A stretch of 64,000 nucleotides of DNA from Streptococcus suis (GTDB lineage Bacteria; Bacillota; Bacilli; Lactobacillales; Streptococcaceae): positions 1,178,001-1,242,000 of the forward strand of contig NZ_CP082205.1 of NCBI RefSeq assembly GCF_019856455.1, written 5' to 3'. A program made the position numbers and the translations under genes. Below the pieces are notes generated by a model. It saw only the letters and a list, made by a program, of their open reading frames with translations. It searched no databases and was not told the DNA's origin. Position 1 is the first letter of the stretch. Every line of letters starts with the position of its first letter. This document shows positions 46,027 through 54,685 of this stretch, in pieces.

Positions 46027-46179
46027 TACTCTTCGAAAATCAAAATTATCCGTTGTCAACTTGCCTTGATGAGTGAAAAGCTCCAGTGGAGGTTTTCAGC
46101 CTGTTACCTTGAAATAAGATAGTAACAGAGTTCTATCTTCGGCTTCGTTTCCTAGGCAACTTTTGATTTGCATTGAGTA
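46027..46179. repeat. MITE-like repeat with IS630-like termini (copy C)
   Basis: The ends TACTCTTCGAAAATCAAAA (46027) and, read inward from 46179, TACTCAATGCAAATCAAAAG are terminal inverted repeats. Both resemble the left end of the IS630 element at 959 (TACTCAACAAAAATCAAAAT), with TA as outer bases. The interior contains CTCCAGTGGAG and a second hairpin (ATAGTAACAGAGTTCTATC region) and is shared with 416-610. There is no ORF. Non-autonomous mobilisation by IS630 is inferred. Confidence 0.7.
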
Positions 46180-46219
46180 TCCTTTTCTACCATTTGTCAG
46201 ACTTTAATCACGAGTTTGT

Positions 46220-46252
46220 TATATAAAAGACCGCTTAATCATTGATTAGGCG
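46220..46252 (-). terminator. Terminator overlapping the end of nnrD
   Basis: On the minus strand CCGCCTAATCA pairs with TTAAGCGG-type bases around ATGA and is followed by TCTTTTAT. The stem includes the last codons and stop of the gene. Confidence 0.65.
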
Positions 46253-47098
46253 GTTGTTTGTATTTGAAATTGAAGCCATTGTCTTTTGGATGTTTCTTGA
46301 GATATCGGTTGGCTTTACAAGATAATAATCTTGAGCCAGTTGGTCAGCAATATAGGAGTGGAGGTAGGTTGCTACAAGGATTCTTTCATATAGTTGAACA
46401 TGGGGAAATTGTACAGCAAATCCTGCAATCATACCTGCAAGAGTATCTCCCATACCTCCTGTTGCTTGGTAGGGACCACCAGCTCCTATTGGAGTGACTT
46501 GGTTTGGCTGGGTTTTTAGGATTTGAGTAGCAGAACTTTTAGCTACAAGGATTGTATTTTCTTGAAAAGATTGCAAGGCTTCAAGATTTCTTTGGCTTGC
46601 TTGGTCAGCAACCGGAATGGCTGATAACCGTTCCCATTCTTTCTGGTGGGGTGTCAGGATGACTTGTTTACACGGGAAGTTCTTTCTGTTTTGCTTTGCG
46701 ACTAAGGTAAGGGCTGATCCGTCAAGAACTAAAATCTGCTGGTCAGATAAATGTTCAAAAACAAAGTCCAATAACTGTTCAGCTCTGCTATTTTCCCCCA
46801 AACCTGGACCAATCAATACCAAGTCAGCATTTTCTAAGCTGCTTATCAGCAAGGCTTGATCGTCAAATGAAAATGCCATAGCTTCAGGCAGATGACTATG
46901 TAAGGCTGGTATGTTATCTTTTTCAGTAGCAACAGTTACCAAGCCTGCTCCACTGTTGACGCTTGCTAGTGCGGCCATGATAATCGCACCACCATAGGGA
47001 TACAGTCCACCAATCAGCAAGACTCGACCATAGCTTCCCTTATGGCTGTTGCGTGTTCTTGCTTGAATGACCTTTCTACAGAGTTCTTGTAAGTCCAT
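46235..47098 (-). CDS. nnrD: ADP-dependent NAD(P)H-hydrate dehydratase
   Basis: Start set at the ATG at 47098 (MDLQELCRKVIQARTRNSHK), behind GGGGGAATAT; 287 residues. Ribokinase-like fold of the YjeF C-terminal/CARKD family. Signatures are KGSYGRVLLIGGLYPYGGA, LVLIGPGLG, VILTPHQKEWERL and the GTGGMGDTLAGMIAG-like ATGGMGDTLAGMIAG. It repairs hydrated NADH and NADPH using ADP. The N-terminal epimerase domain found in some homologues is absent. It is transcribed divergently from nth, with about 100 bases between the two starts. Confidence 0.93.
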   Translation of the reverse strand: MDLQELCRKVIQARTRNSHKGSYGRVLLIGGLYPYGGAIIMAALASVNSGAGLVTVATEKDNIPALHSHLPEAMAFSFDDQALLISSLENADLVLIGPGLGENSRAEQLLDFVFEHLSDQQILVLDGSALTLVAKQNRKNFPCKQVILTPHQKEWERLSAIPVADQASQRNLEALQSFQENTILVAKSSATQILKTQPNQVTPIGAGGPYQATGGMGDTLAGMIAGFAVQFPHVQLYERILVATYLHSYIADQLAQDYYLVKPTDISRNIQKTMASISNTNNRLIND

Positions 47099-47180
47099 AC
47101 ATATTCCCCCTTTTCTTTTTATTATACCACGAGGAATGAGGTTTATGACAATCCAGATTTTAGATAAATTCAAGTTTTCA

Positions 47181-47189
47181 TGCTATAAT
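47181..47189 (+). promoter_or_regulatory. Extended -10 promoter of nth (leaderless transcript)
   Basis: TGCTATAAT (47181-47189) is followed by GAATTC and the ATG at 47196. The predicted first transcribed base is the A of the start codon or its neighbour. No Shine-Dalgarno separates them. Confidence 0.7.
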
Positions 47190-47195
47190 GAATTC

Positions 47196-47819
47196 ATGGT
47201 ATTATCAAAAAAACGTGCAAGAAAAGTTATTGAAGAAATCATCGCTCTATATCCTGATGCTAAGCCTAGCTTGGACTTTCGAAATCACTTTGAGTTGGTA
47301 TGTGCAGTGCTCTTATCTGCTCAAACTACAGATGCTGCGGTGAATAAGGCGACACCTGGTTTGTTCGCAGCTTTCCCTACACCCCAAGCCATGGCGGCAG
47401 CAGAAGTGAAGGATATTGAGCCTTATATTTCTCGTTTGGGTTTGTACCGAAACAAGGCAAAATTTTTAAAAGACTGTGCCCAGCAGTTGATGGAACGGCA
47501 TAATGGTATTGTTCCTCAAACTCGTGAGGAATTAGAAGCCTTGGCAGGAGTGGGAAGAAAAACGGCCAATGTTGTTTTAAGTGTCGGTTTCGGAATTCCC
47601 GCCTTTGCAGTTGATACCCACGTGGGACGGATTTGTAAACACCACGATATTGTCAAAAAATCGGCTACACCCCTGGAAACAGAAAAACGAGTCATGGAAG
47701 TCTTACCTCCTGAACTCTGGCTCCCTGCTCATCAAGCTATGATTTATTTTGGTCGTGAGGTTTGCCATCCTAAGAACCCTGAATGCGAAAAATTCCCACA
47801 ATTATATGAATTTGACTAA
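47196..47819 (+). CDS. nth: Endonuclease III (DNA glycosylase/AP lyase)
   Basis: Start set at the ATG at 47196 (MVLSKKRARKVIEEIIALYP); 207 residues. The helix-hairpin-helix LEALAGVGRKTANVVLSVGF holds the catalytic Lys, and VDTHVGRICKHH holds the catalytic Asp. It removes oxidised pyrimidines and cuts at the abasic site. At the C terminus only two of the four usual cluster cysteines remain (VCHPKNPECEKFPQLYEFD), so the [4Fe-4S] cluster is probably absent. An upstream in-frame ATG at 47145 has a weak site, but the promoter lies downstream of it. Confidence 0.94.
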   Translation: MVLSKKRARKVIEEIIALYPDAKPSLDFRNHFELVCAVLLSAQTTDAAVNKATPGLFAAFPTPQAMAAAEVKDIEPYISRLGLYRNKAKFLKDCAQQLMERHNGIVPQTREELEALAGVGRKTANVVLSVGFGIPAFAVDTHVGRICKHHDIVKKSATPLETEKRVMEVLPPELWLPAHQAMIYFGREVCHPKNPECEKFPQLYEFD

Positions 47820-47848
47820 AAAATCTTCTGTTTTTGAAGATTTTTTTA
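47818..47848 (+). terminator. Terminator of nth
   Basis: AAAAAATCTTC pairs with GAAGATTTTTT around TGTTTTT, right at the stop codon. Confidence 0.9.
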
Positions 47849-47965
47849 GTTTTTATGTAAAATTTTTTGAGTAAATTCTGAACATTTTTTTAAATTTTAT
47901 AAGAATAGTAACTCAGAAAAGAATTATACGAATGTTATATTTTATAAACAAGCCTTAAAGGTGAT

Positions 47966-48029
47966 ATATCCGAATATTGTCTAGATAGGTTTCTTTTTTA
48001 TTGACAAAACACAAACAATAAGCTATACT
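47966..48029 (+). promoter_or_regulatory. Promoter of guaC with a PurBox-like sequence upstream
   Basis: TTGACA (48001-48006), 17 bases, TATACT (48024-48029) is a strong promoter. ATATCCGAATATT (47966-47978) matches the lactococcal PurBox consensus AWWWCCGAACWWT at 12 of 13 positions. It lies about 60 bases before the presumed start point. The leader has a small hairpin GAAAAAC/GTTTTTC near 48054-48072. Bases 47850-47965 are AT-rich with no further assignment. Confidence 0.6.
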
Positions 48030-48104
48030 ATATCTTGTAATAAGGAAAAAATACGAAAAACAAACCGTTTTTCTGTTTCAATGTTAAGAAAAAGAGGTAG
48101 AAGC

Positions 48105-49088
48105 ATGTTCAACGAAACACCAGTTTTTGACTACGAAGATATTCAGCTCATTCCAAATAAATGTATCATCAATAGCCGTTCCGAGGCAGATACAACAGTG
48201 ACTCTTGGGAAATATAGCTTTAAATTACCAGTTGTTCCAGCTAATATGCAGACTATTATTGATGAAGATGTAGCAGAGATGTTGGCAAAAGATGGCTATT
48301 TTTACATCATGCACCGTTTTGATGAAGAGGGACGTATTCCTTTCGTGAAGCGCATGCATGACCAAGGCTTGATTGCTTCTATCTCGGTTGGCGTAAAAGA
48401 ATATGAATATGAGTTTGTGACTAGTTTGAAAGCTGATGCCCCTGAGTTTATCACCATTGATATTGCGCATGGTCATGCAGAAAGTGTTATCAAGATGATT
48501 CAACATATCAAGAAAGAACTGCCTGATACCTTTGTCATTGCAGGTAATGTTGGGACTCCTGAAGCTGTACGTGAGTTGGAAAATGCTGGTGCGGATGCGA
48601 CAAAAGTTGGTATTGGTCCAGGTAAAGTATGTATTACAAAGGTTAAGACTGGTTTTGGTACAGGTGGTTGGCAGCTGGCAGCCCTTCGTTGGTGTGCAAA
48701 AGCTGCCCGTAAACCAATTATTGCGGACGGTGGTATTCGTACCCACGGAGACATTGCCAAATCCATCCGCTTCGGCGCAAGCATGGTCATGATTGGTTCG
48801 CTCTTTGCCGGTCACATTGAAAGCCCAGGTAAAACAATTGAAGTTGATGGTGAGAAATTCAAAGAGTACTACGGCTCTGCATCTGAATATCAAAAAGGTG
48901 CTTATAAGAACGTGGAAGGCAAAAAAATTCTCCTGCCAGCCAAAGGCCACTTGAAAGATACGCTGATTGAAATGGAGCAAGATTTGCAGTCATCTATTTC
49001 TTATGCAGGAGGACGTGACATTACCAGCTTGAAGCATGTGGACTATGTTATCGTGAAAAACTCTATCTGGAATGGTGACTCTATCTAG
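48105..49088 (+). CDS. guaC: GMP reductase
   Basis: Start set at the ATG at 48105 ([20 protein letters not shown]), behind AGAGGT; 327 residues. It is a TIM-barrel IMPDH/GMPR enzyme of the GuaC2 type. Motifs are [20 protein letters not shown] with the catalytic Cys near 180, and [18 protein letters not shown] for phosphate binding. It converts GMP to IMP with NADPH and so balances guanine and adenine nucleotides. There is no CBS domain, which separates it from IMP dehydrogenase. The gene stands alone between its own promoter and terminator. Confidence 0.96.
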   Translation: MFNETPVFDYEDIQLIPNKCIINSRSEADTTVTLGKYSFKLPVVPANMQTIIDEDVAEMLAKDGYFYIMHRFDEEGRIPFVKRMHDQGLIASISVGVKEYEYEFVTSLKADAPEFITIDIAHGHAESVIKMIQHIKKELPDTFVIAGNVGTPEAVRELENAGADATKVGIGPGKVCITKVKTGFGTGGWQLAALRWCAKAARKPIIADGGIRTHGDIAKSIRFGASMVMIGSLFAGHIESPGKTIEVDGEKFKEYYGSASEYQKGAYKNVEGKKILLPAKGHLKDTLIEMEQDLQSSISYAGGRDITSLKHVDYVIVKNSIWNGDSI

Positions 49089-49094
49089 TCAAAG

Positions 49095-49120
49095 AGGACT
49101 TGCAATGCAGGTCCTTTTCT
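49095..49120 (+). terminator. Terminator of guaC
   Basis: AGGACTTGC pairs with GCAGGTCCT (one G-U) around AAT, followed by TTTTCTTG. Confidence 0.9.
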
Positions 49121-49157
49121 TGTTACAATATTTATATAAAATTGAAAGAGAATAAGT

Positions 49158-50507
49158 ATGTACCAAACAAGAAATAACAAAGAGAAGCTCTGGCTCTTTA
49201 TCAAAATTTTTTTGCCCATTTTAATTTATCAATTTGCTAATTACTCGGCATCTTTTATCGATACCATGATGACTGGTCAGTATAGTACTATGGATTTGGC
49301 AGGTGTTTCCATGGCAACAAGTCTTTGGAATCCGCTTTTTTCATTTCTAACAGGGATTGTATCTGCATTGGTTCCAATCATCGCTCAATATTTAGGAAAA
49401 GGTGAAAGAGATAAGATTCGTGAGGAGTTTCATCAGTTTGTTTATCTAGCCATCGGATTAACCATTTTGCTCTTGTGCTCGATCCTATTTATCGCTGTTC
49501 CCGCCTTGGCTCAGTTTGGACTTGATGAAACTGTTTTTCAAGTTGGTCGGCAGTACCTCTATTTTATTTCCATTGGTATCCTGCCTCTCTTGCTCTTTAG
49601 TGTCTGTCGCTCTTTTTTCGACGCCCTCGGTTTGACTCAGCTATCCATGTACCTCATGTTGCTCCTTGTCCCATTTAACAGTCTATTTAACTATCTCTTA
49701 ATTTATGGGAAAATGGGCCTACCGGCCCTGGGCGGAGCTGGAGCTGGATTGGGTACTGCTTTAGCTTACTGGGCGGTATTGCTAGTAATCGTCATTGTCA
49801 TGTGCAAAAATAAGACTATTTCTTCTTATCAGATTTGGCGGTGGAGTCCGATTGACCTTTCTTTATTGAAGGAAGGCTTGAAAATCGGTCTTCCCATCGG
49901 TTTACAAGTCTTTGCAGAAGTAGCAATTTTTGCAGTAGTAGGGCTCTACATGGCAAAATTTTCAGCACAGATTATAGCAGCCCACCAGTCAGCTATGAAC
50001 TTTGCGACATTATTATATGCCTTTCCTGCCTCAGTTTCTTCAGCCCTAGCTATTGTCATTGCTTATGAAGTAGGGGCTAAACGACCACAAGATGTGAAAG
50101 CCTACAGCCGTCTAGGACGCTTGGTTGCACTTGGTTTTGCAGGCCTAACACTCACTTTCCTTTATTTTTTCCGCTCCAAAGTTGCCTACCTTTATGGTAA
50201 TGATGCAGAATTTATCCGTCTGACCTCGCATTTCCTGAGCTTTGCCCTCATGTTCCAATTGGCAGATGCCTTTACAGCACCTATTCAGGGGATTTTACGT
50301 GGTTACAAGGATACGACTGTTCCATTTATACTTGGTTTGGTTGCCTATTGGTCTATGACCTTCCCAGTCGCATTCTTGCTTGAAAGATTTTTCCAAATGG
50401 GTCCAGAAGCCTATTGGATTGGTCTCATTTCAGGGATTTTTGTCTGCGGAATAGCTCTTAATTTGCGCTTGATCAAAATAGCTCATTCTCATTTGTCCGT
50501 GAAATAA
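49158..50507 (+). CDS. MATE-family efflux transporter
   Basis: The 449-residue protein has about twelve hydrophobic segments in two related halves, as in NorM/DinF-type MATE carriers. Signatures include FIDTMMTGQYSTMDLAGVSM in the first half and GLPIGLQVFAEVAIFAVVG in the second. The family exports cationic drugs or toxic metabolites in exchange for sodium ions or protons. Substrate cannot be inferred. It is a single-gene unit: the guaC terminator precedes it and its own hairpin (50518-50543) follows. The start at 49158 has AGAGAATA upstream, a weak site, so expression may be modest. Confidence 0.93.
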   Translation: MYQTRNNKEKLWLFIKIFLPILIYQFANYSASFIDTMMTGQYSTMDLAGVSMATSLWNPLFSFLTGIVSALVPIIAQYLGKGERDKIREEFHQFVYLAIGLTILLLCSILFIAVPALAQFGLDETVFQVGRQYLYFISIGILPLLLFSVCRSFFDALGLTQLSMYLMLLLVPFNSLFNYLLIYGKMGLPALGGAGAGLGTALAYWAVLLVIVIVMCKNKTISSYQIWRWSPIDLSLLKEGLKIGLPIGLQVFAEVAIFAVVGLYMAKFSAQIIAAHQSAMNFATLLYAFPASVSSALAIVIAYEVGAKRPQDVKAYSRLGRLVALGFAGLTLTFLYFFRSKVAYLYGNDAEFIRLTSHFLSFALMFQLADAFTAPIQGILRGYKDTTVPFILGLVAYWSMTFPVAFLLERFFQMGPEAYWIGLISGIFVCGIALNLRLIKIAHSHLSVK

Positions 50508-50517
50508 ATTAACTATG

Positions 50518-50543
50518 AAAGTCGGAGGCATCCGGCTTTTTCT
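50518..50543 (+). terminator. Terminator of the MATE gene
   Basis: AAAGTCGG pairs with CCGGCTTT (one G-U) around AGGCAT and is followed by TTCTCTC. Confidence 0.8.
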
Positions 50544-50604
50544 CTCTTGTGAAAATATCTTGCTCATGTTAAAATAAAAGGATAGAAAATCAAATGGAGA
50601 AATC

Positions 50605-51123
50605 ATGAATTATTTTAACGTAGGAAAGATTGTTAACACGCAAGGCCTACAAGGGGAAATGCGTGTTTTGTCTGTGACCGATTTTGCAGAAGAACGTTTT
50701 AAAAAAGGGGCAAAGCTTGCACTTTTTGATGACAAGGATCAGTTTGTCATGGAAGTGGAAATTGCTAGTCACCGTAAGGCTAAGAACTTTGATATTATCA
50801 AGTTTAAGGGCATGTACCATATCAACGATATTGAAAAGTACAAGGGCTTTAGTTTGAAAATTGCCGAGGAAAACTTGACCGACCTTGAAGATGGTGAGTT
50901 TTATTACCATGAAATTATCGGCTTGGATGTCTATGAGAATGATATTCTGATCGGACAAATCAAGGAAATCTTGCAGCCAGGTGCCAATGATGTCTGGGTG
51001 GTGAAACGAAAAGGTAAGAAAGACCTGCTCTTGCCATATATTCCACCTGTTGTCTTGAACATTGATATTCCAAATAACCGTGTAGATGTGGAATTACTCG
51101 AGGGCCTAGACGATGAGAATTGA
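50605..51123 (+). CDS. rimM: Ribosome maturation factor RimM
   Basis: The 172-residue protein begins [20 protein letters not shown], the typical RimM start, and has the PRC-barrel end ([20 protein letters not shown] ... [10 protein letters not shown]). RimM assists 16S rRNA processing and S19 assembly on the 30S head. ATG at 50605 follows TGGAGAAATC. trmD starts inside its last codons (11-base overlap), so both are translated in a coupled way, as in many Firmicutes. Confidence 0.96.
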   Translation: MNYFNVGKIVNTQGLQGEMRVLSVTDFAEERFKKGAKLALFDDKDQFVMEVEIASHRKAKNFDIIKFKGMYHINDIEKYKGFSLKIAEENLTDLEDGEFYYHEIIGLDVYENDILIGQIKEILQPGANDVWVVKRKGKKDLLLPYIPPVVLNIDIPNNRVDVELLEGLDDEN

Positions 51124-51838
51124 TATTTTGACCCTCTTCCCTGAGATGTTTGCACCTCTAGAACACTCTATTGTGGGTAAGGCGCGTGACAAGGGCTTGT
51201 TGGAAATCAACTACCACAATTTCCGAGAGAATGCTGAAAAGGCTCGCCATGTGGACGATGAACCCTATGGTGGAGGACAAGGCATGTTGCTCCGTGCCCA
51301 GCCAATTTTTGATACCATGGATAGCATTGAACAAACCAAGCCACGTGTTATCCTATTGGATCCCGCTGGGCGTACTTTCAATCAGGCCTATGCCGAAGAA
51401 TTGGCACAGGAAGAGCAGCTGATTTTCATTTGCGGTCACTATGAAGGATATGATGAGCGGATTAAGACCTTGGTAACAGATGAGATTTCTCTCGGAGACT
51501 ATGTTCTGACAGGCGGAGAGTTGGCGGCTATGACCATGATTGATGCTACCGTTCGCCTGATTCCAGAGGTTATTGGCAAGGAAGTCAGTCATACGGATGA
51601 TAGTTTTTCATCAGGGCTATTGGAATATCCTCAATACACCCGACCATACGAGTATCGTGGAATGGTAGTGCCAGATGTTCTCATGAGTGGGCACCATGAA
51701 AATATTCGTAAATGGCGTTTGGAAGAGAGTCTACGCAAAACCTATCAACGTCGTCCAGACTTGTTGGAAAATTACAACTTTACAGCTGAAGAGTTAACTA
51801 TTTTTGAAAAAATCAAAGCAGAAGACACAGTTGATTAG
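51113..51838 (+). CDS. trmD: tRNA (guanine-N1)-methyltransferase TrmD
   Basis: A 241-residue SPOUT methyltransferase. Recognisable segments are [41 protein letters not shown] and the trefoil-knot [15 protein letters not shown]. It methylates G37 of tRNAs with a G36 to keep the reading frame. The start overlaps the end of rimM. A terminator hairpin includes its last codons. Length and motifs are normal. Confidence 0.97.
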   Translation: MRIDILTLFPEMFAPLEHSIVGKARDKGLLEINYHNFRENAEKARHVDDEPYGGGQGMLLRAQPIFDTMDSIEQTKPRVILLDPAGRTFNQAYAEELAQEEQLIFICGHYEGYDERIKTLVTDEISLGDYVLTGGELAAMTMIDATVRLIPEVIGKEVSHTDDSFSSGLLEYPQYTRPYEYRGMVVPDVLMSGHHENIRKWRLEESLRKTYQRRPDLLENYNFTAEELTIFEKIKAEDTVD

Positions 51839-51849
51839 ACTGTGTTTTT
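51826..51849 (+). terminator. Terminator overlapping the trmD stop
   Basis: CACAGT (51826) pairs with ACTGTG (51839-51844), followed by TTTTTCTTG. The stop codon lies in the loop. Confidence 0.7.
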
Positions 51850-51868
51850 CTTGCTAGAAGGAGAAATG

Positions 51869-52924
51869 ATGAAACGCAAGGTATTTGAACATTACCAACC
51901 TTATAAGTTAGGAAAAATTGCTAAATACGACTTGGGCAATAATGAAAATCGCATTATTGATTGGTCCTTTTTGCCACAAGAGACCTTGGAAAATTTGGAT
52001 GTCAATCAATTAAGTTTTTATGGTGATAACACTTACTCCGAACTGATTGAGAAATATGCGGCCTATCTTGGTGTGAATCCCAAACAAGTAACAGTAGGTG
52101 TGGGCTCTGATCACCTTATTCACATGATTGTTTCCACCTTTATGGAAAAGGATGATACTTTTTTGACTGTCAATCCAGACTTCTTCATGTATGAAACCTA
52201 TAATCACATGCATGGTAGCCGTTTTGAAGCCATTGACTTGGAAGCAAAAAACGATACACTCGTCCTGCCAGTAGAGAAATTGTTGGCGCGTGCGGAGGAG
52301 GTGAAGGCAAAGATAATCATGCTTTCCAATCCTAACAATCCTTCCTCGGTTGCCTATTCTATGGAAGATTTGGAAAGGTTAGCGACTTCTTTCAAGGGAT
52401 TGCTGGTTATTGACGAGGCCTATATTGAATTTGCAGAAGTTGAAAGTTTCATCAGCCGACTTGAAGACTATGAGAATGTCTTAGTTTTACGGACCTTATC
52501 AAAGGCTTTTGGACTTGCAGGTTTACGAGTTGGCTTTGCGGTAGGAAGCGAAGAGTTAATTTATGAATTGGACAAGGTCATTCCCCCGTTCAGCTTGTCA
52601 AACTTGACTGCAAAAATGGCAACCATTGCATTGAATTATACAGACAAAGTTTTAGAAACAGTGGGAGTAATTCAGAATTTGCGAGAAGAAATGATTTTAT
52701 TCTTGCAAGGGTTAGATAACTGTCAAGTTCTACCTAGTCAGGCTAGTTTTGTAACGTTTAAAGCACCGTGGGCAGAAGAATTTTATCAGCAAGCCTTGGC
52801 ACAGGATTGGAATTTCAAATATTATCCAACAGGTAAATTAGAAGGGTATATTCGCCTATCTATTGGCCGTCCAGAAGAAATGGACATGATAAAAAAAATG
52901 ATTGAGAAACTAGTGGAAGCGTAG
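51869..52924 (+). CDS. HisC-like PLP-dependent aminotransferase
   Basis: Of two adjacent ATG codons the second (51869) has the better distance to GGAG; this gives 351 residues (MKRKVFEHYQPYKLGK). It is a fold-type I aminotransferase of the histidinol-phosphate aminotransferase group, with SNPNNPSS for cofactor phosphate binding, VIDEAYIEF, and the Schiff-base Lys in TLSKAFGLAGLRVGFAVG. Other his genes are absent here, so the true substrate may be an aromatic amino acid or another compound. A terminator surrounds the stop codon. Confidence 0.88.
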   Translation: MKRKVFEHYQPYKLGKIAKYDLGNNENRIIDWSFLPQETLENLDVNQLSFYGDNTYSELIEKYAAYLGVNPKQVTVGVGSDHLIHMIVSTFMEKDDTFLTVNPDFFMYETYNHMHGSRFEAIDLEAKNDTLVLPVEKLLARAEEVKAKIIMLSNPNNPSSVAYSMEDLERLATSFKGLLVIDEAYIEFAEVESFISRLEDYENVLVLRTLSKAFGLAGLRVGFAVGSEELIYELDKVIPPFSLSNLTAKMATIALNYTDKVLETVGVIQNLREEMILFLQGLDNCQVLPSQASFVTFKAPWAEEFYQQALAQDWNFKYYPTGKLEGYIRLSIGRPEEMDMIKKMIEKLVEA

Positions 52925-52942
52925 ATTTCTGCTAGTTTTTTT
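52907..52942 (+). terminator. Terminator overlapping the aminotransferase stop
   Basis: AAACTAG pairs with CTAGTTT with GGAA/TTC inside; TTTTTTT follows. Confidence 0.7.
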
Positions 52943-52953
52943 GATTTTTCGAA

Positions 52954-53020
52954 AGAAAATGATAGAAAATGATTGACATTGGCAGAAAAACGTGTATAAT
53001 GATTTTTGTAAACGATTGCA
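52954..53020 (+). promoter_or_regulatory. Promoter, cre site and likely FruR operator of the fructose operon
   Basis: TTGACA (52973-52978), 16 bases, TATAAT (52995-53000). TGTAAACGATTGCA (53007-53020) fits the CcpA cre consensus TGWAANCGNTNWCA at 13 of 14 positions and sits on the presumed start point, a repressing position. Just before the -35 the octamer AAAATGAT occurs twice 10 bases apart (about 52956-52973), a plausible binding site for the DeoR-type repressor encoded first in the operon. Confidence 0.75.
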
Positions 53021-53027
53021 GGAGGTG

Positions 53028-53777
53028 TTGGACATTCTCAAATCAGAACGCAAGCAAGTCATACTAGAACTCATTCAAGCACAACAATTTATCCGATTGG
53101 AAGAATTGGTTGACATTCTAGCAACATCTGAATCCACTGTTCGTAGGGATTTGGACGAGTTAGAAAATGAAGGGAAACTTCGAAGAGTGCACGGCGGTGC
53201 GGAAGCACCTGCTAATTTGCAACTGGAAGAATCCATTCTTGAAAAATCTGTCAAAAACGTTCAAGAAAAACGGATGATTGCTGAAAGAGCAGCACAGTTA
53301 ATCATGGACGGCGATGTGATTTTTGTAGACGCAGGGACGACAACCGGTGTCTTGATTGACTATCTCCAACAGGATAATCTAACAGTCGTGACCAATTCCA
53401 TTCACCATGCTGTCAAGTTGGTTGAACGCAAGATAAAGACCATTATTATAGGTGGTTATGTCAAGCAATCAACCGATGCTTCAGTAGGTGCTATGGCTTT
53501 GGAACAAATTCGACAGCTCAATTTTGATAAGGCATTTCTGGGGATGAATGGTATTGATAAAAACTATTTTACAACGCCAGATATTGAAGAAGCGACCATC
53601 AAACGCACTATCATAGACAATGCCAAAGAAAGTTATGTTTTGGCAGATGCTTCTAAAATTGGTCAATTCTCCTTTGTTAAAGTTGCGGCAATCGAAAAAT
53701 CCAACATTATCTGCCAATCTTCAGAAAGCAGTTTGTTGGATATCATAAAAGAGAAAACGAGGGTAATCGAGGTATGA
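53028..53777 (+). CDS. fruR: DeoR-family fructose operon repressor
   Basis: N-terminal DeoR helix-turn-helix (ILATSESTVRRDLDELENEG, about residues 25-45) and C-terminal sugar-phosphate sensor domain (DAGTTTGVLIDYL). The start is unusual. A longer frame from a GTG at 52992 lies in the -10 box and cannot be transcribed. TTG at 53028 is only two bases from GGAGG. An ATT at 53034, eight bases from GGAGG, would give the usual start of the family, LKSERKQ. I list the TTG. FruR probably senses fructose-1-phosphate and controls fruRKA. It overlaps fruK by ATGA. Confidence 0.9.
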   Translation: MDILKSERKQVILELIQAQQFIRLEELVDILATSESTVRRDLDELENEGKLRRVHGGAEAPANLQLEESILEKSVKNVQEKRMIAERAAQLIMDGDVIFVDAGTTTGVLIDYLQQDNLTVVTNSIHHAVKLVERKIKTIIIGGYVKQSTDASVGAMALEQIRQLNFDKAFLGMNGIDKNYFTTPDIEEATIKRTIIDNAKESYVLADASKIGQFSFVKVAAIEKSNIICQSSESSLLDIIKEKTRVIEV

Positions 53778-54685
53778 TTTATACAGTTACGCTCAATCCA
53801 GCGATTGACTATATCGTTCGTTTAGAACATGTCGAGACGGGCAGTGTCAATCGTATGGAGAGCGACGATAAGTATGCCGGCGGTAAGGGAATTAACGTTA
53901 GCCGTGTTTTGAAGCGCTTGGGCTATCCGAATACAGCAACGGGTTTCCTTGGGGGATTCACAGGTCAGTTCATCAAAGATGGATTGATTGCCGAAGGAAT
54001 TGATACTGATTTTGTTCAGGTTGATCAAGATACACGTATTAACGTGAAAATCAAAGCTGACCAAGAAACAGAAATCAACGGTTTGGGTCCGATTGTGACA
54101 GATACACAGTTGGCCGAATTAGAAATGGTCTTAGCAGGATTGACCAAAGAAGACACCGTTGTCTTTGCTGGATCTGCTCCAGCTAGTCTTGGAAACGAAG
54201 TCTACAATAGGCTGATTCCTGTGGCTAAAAGAGCAGGAGCGCAAGTGGTCTGTGACTTTGAAGGTCAAACACTTCTGGACTCACTTGCTCACCAACCACT
54301 CTTGGTCAAGCCGAACAATCATGAATTGGAAGCTATTTTCAATGTTGAATTGAATGGCATTGCAGACATCGAGACCTATGCTAAGAAAATCTTAGACATG
54401 GGAGCACAGAATGTGATCATTTCTATGGCTGGTGATGGTGCTTTGTTGGTCACTCCAGCAGCTACTTACTTTGCTAAACCAATCAAGGGTACAGTGAAAA
54501 ACTCTGTCGGAGCTGGAGATTCCATGGTGGCAGGATTTACTGGCGAATACGTTCGCTCACAAGACCCGATCGAAGCTCTCAAATGGGGAGTTGCTTGCGG
54601 TACGGCAACAGCCTTTTCAGATGATTTGGCAAGTATCGAATTTATTAAGGAAACTTATGAAAAAGTTGAGGTAGAAACACTATGA
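53774..54685 (+). CDS. fruK: 1-phosphofructokinase
   Basis: A 303-residue PfkB-family kinase with MIYTVTLNPAIDYIVRLEHV at the start, GGKGINVSRVLKRLG and the C-terminal catalytic motif VGAGDSMVAGFTGEY with Asp near 250. It phosphorylates the fructose-1-phosphate made by FruA to fructose-1,6-bisphosphate. Start overlaps the fruR stop and its own stop overlaps the fruA start (ATGA in both cases), so the three genes are translationally coupled. Confidence 0.97.
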   Translation: MIYTVTLNPAIDYIVRLEHVETGSVNRMESDDKYAGGKGINVSRVLKRLGYPNTATGFLGGFTGQFIKDGLIAEGIDTDFVQVDQDTRINVKIKADQETEINGLGPIVTDTQLAELEMVLAGLTKEDTVVFAGSAPASLGNEVYNRLIPVAKRAGAQVVCDFEGQTLLDSLAHQPLLVKPNNHELEAIFNVELNGIADIETYAKKILDMGAQNVIISMAGDGALLVTPAATYFAKPIKGTVKNSVGAGDSMVAGFTGEYVRSQDPIEALKWGVACGTATAFSDDLASIEFIKETYEKVEVETL

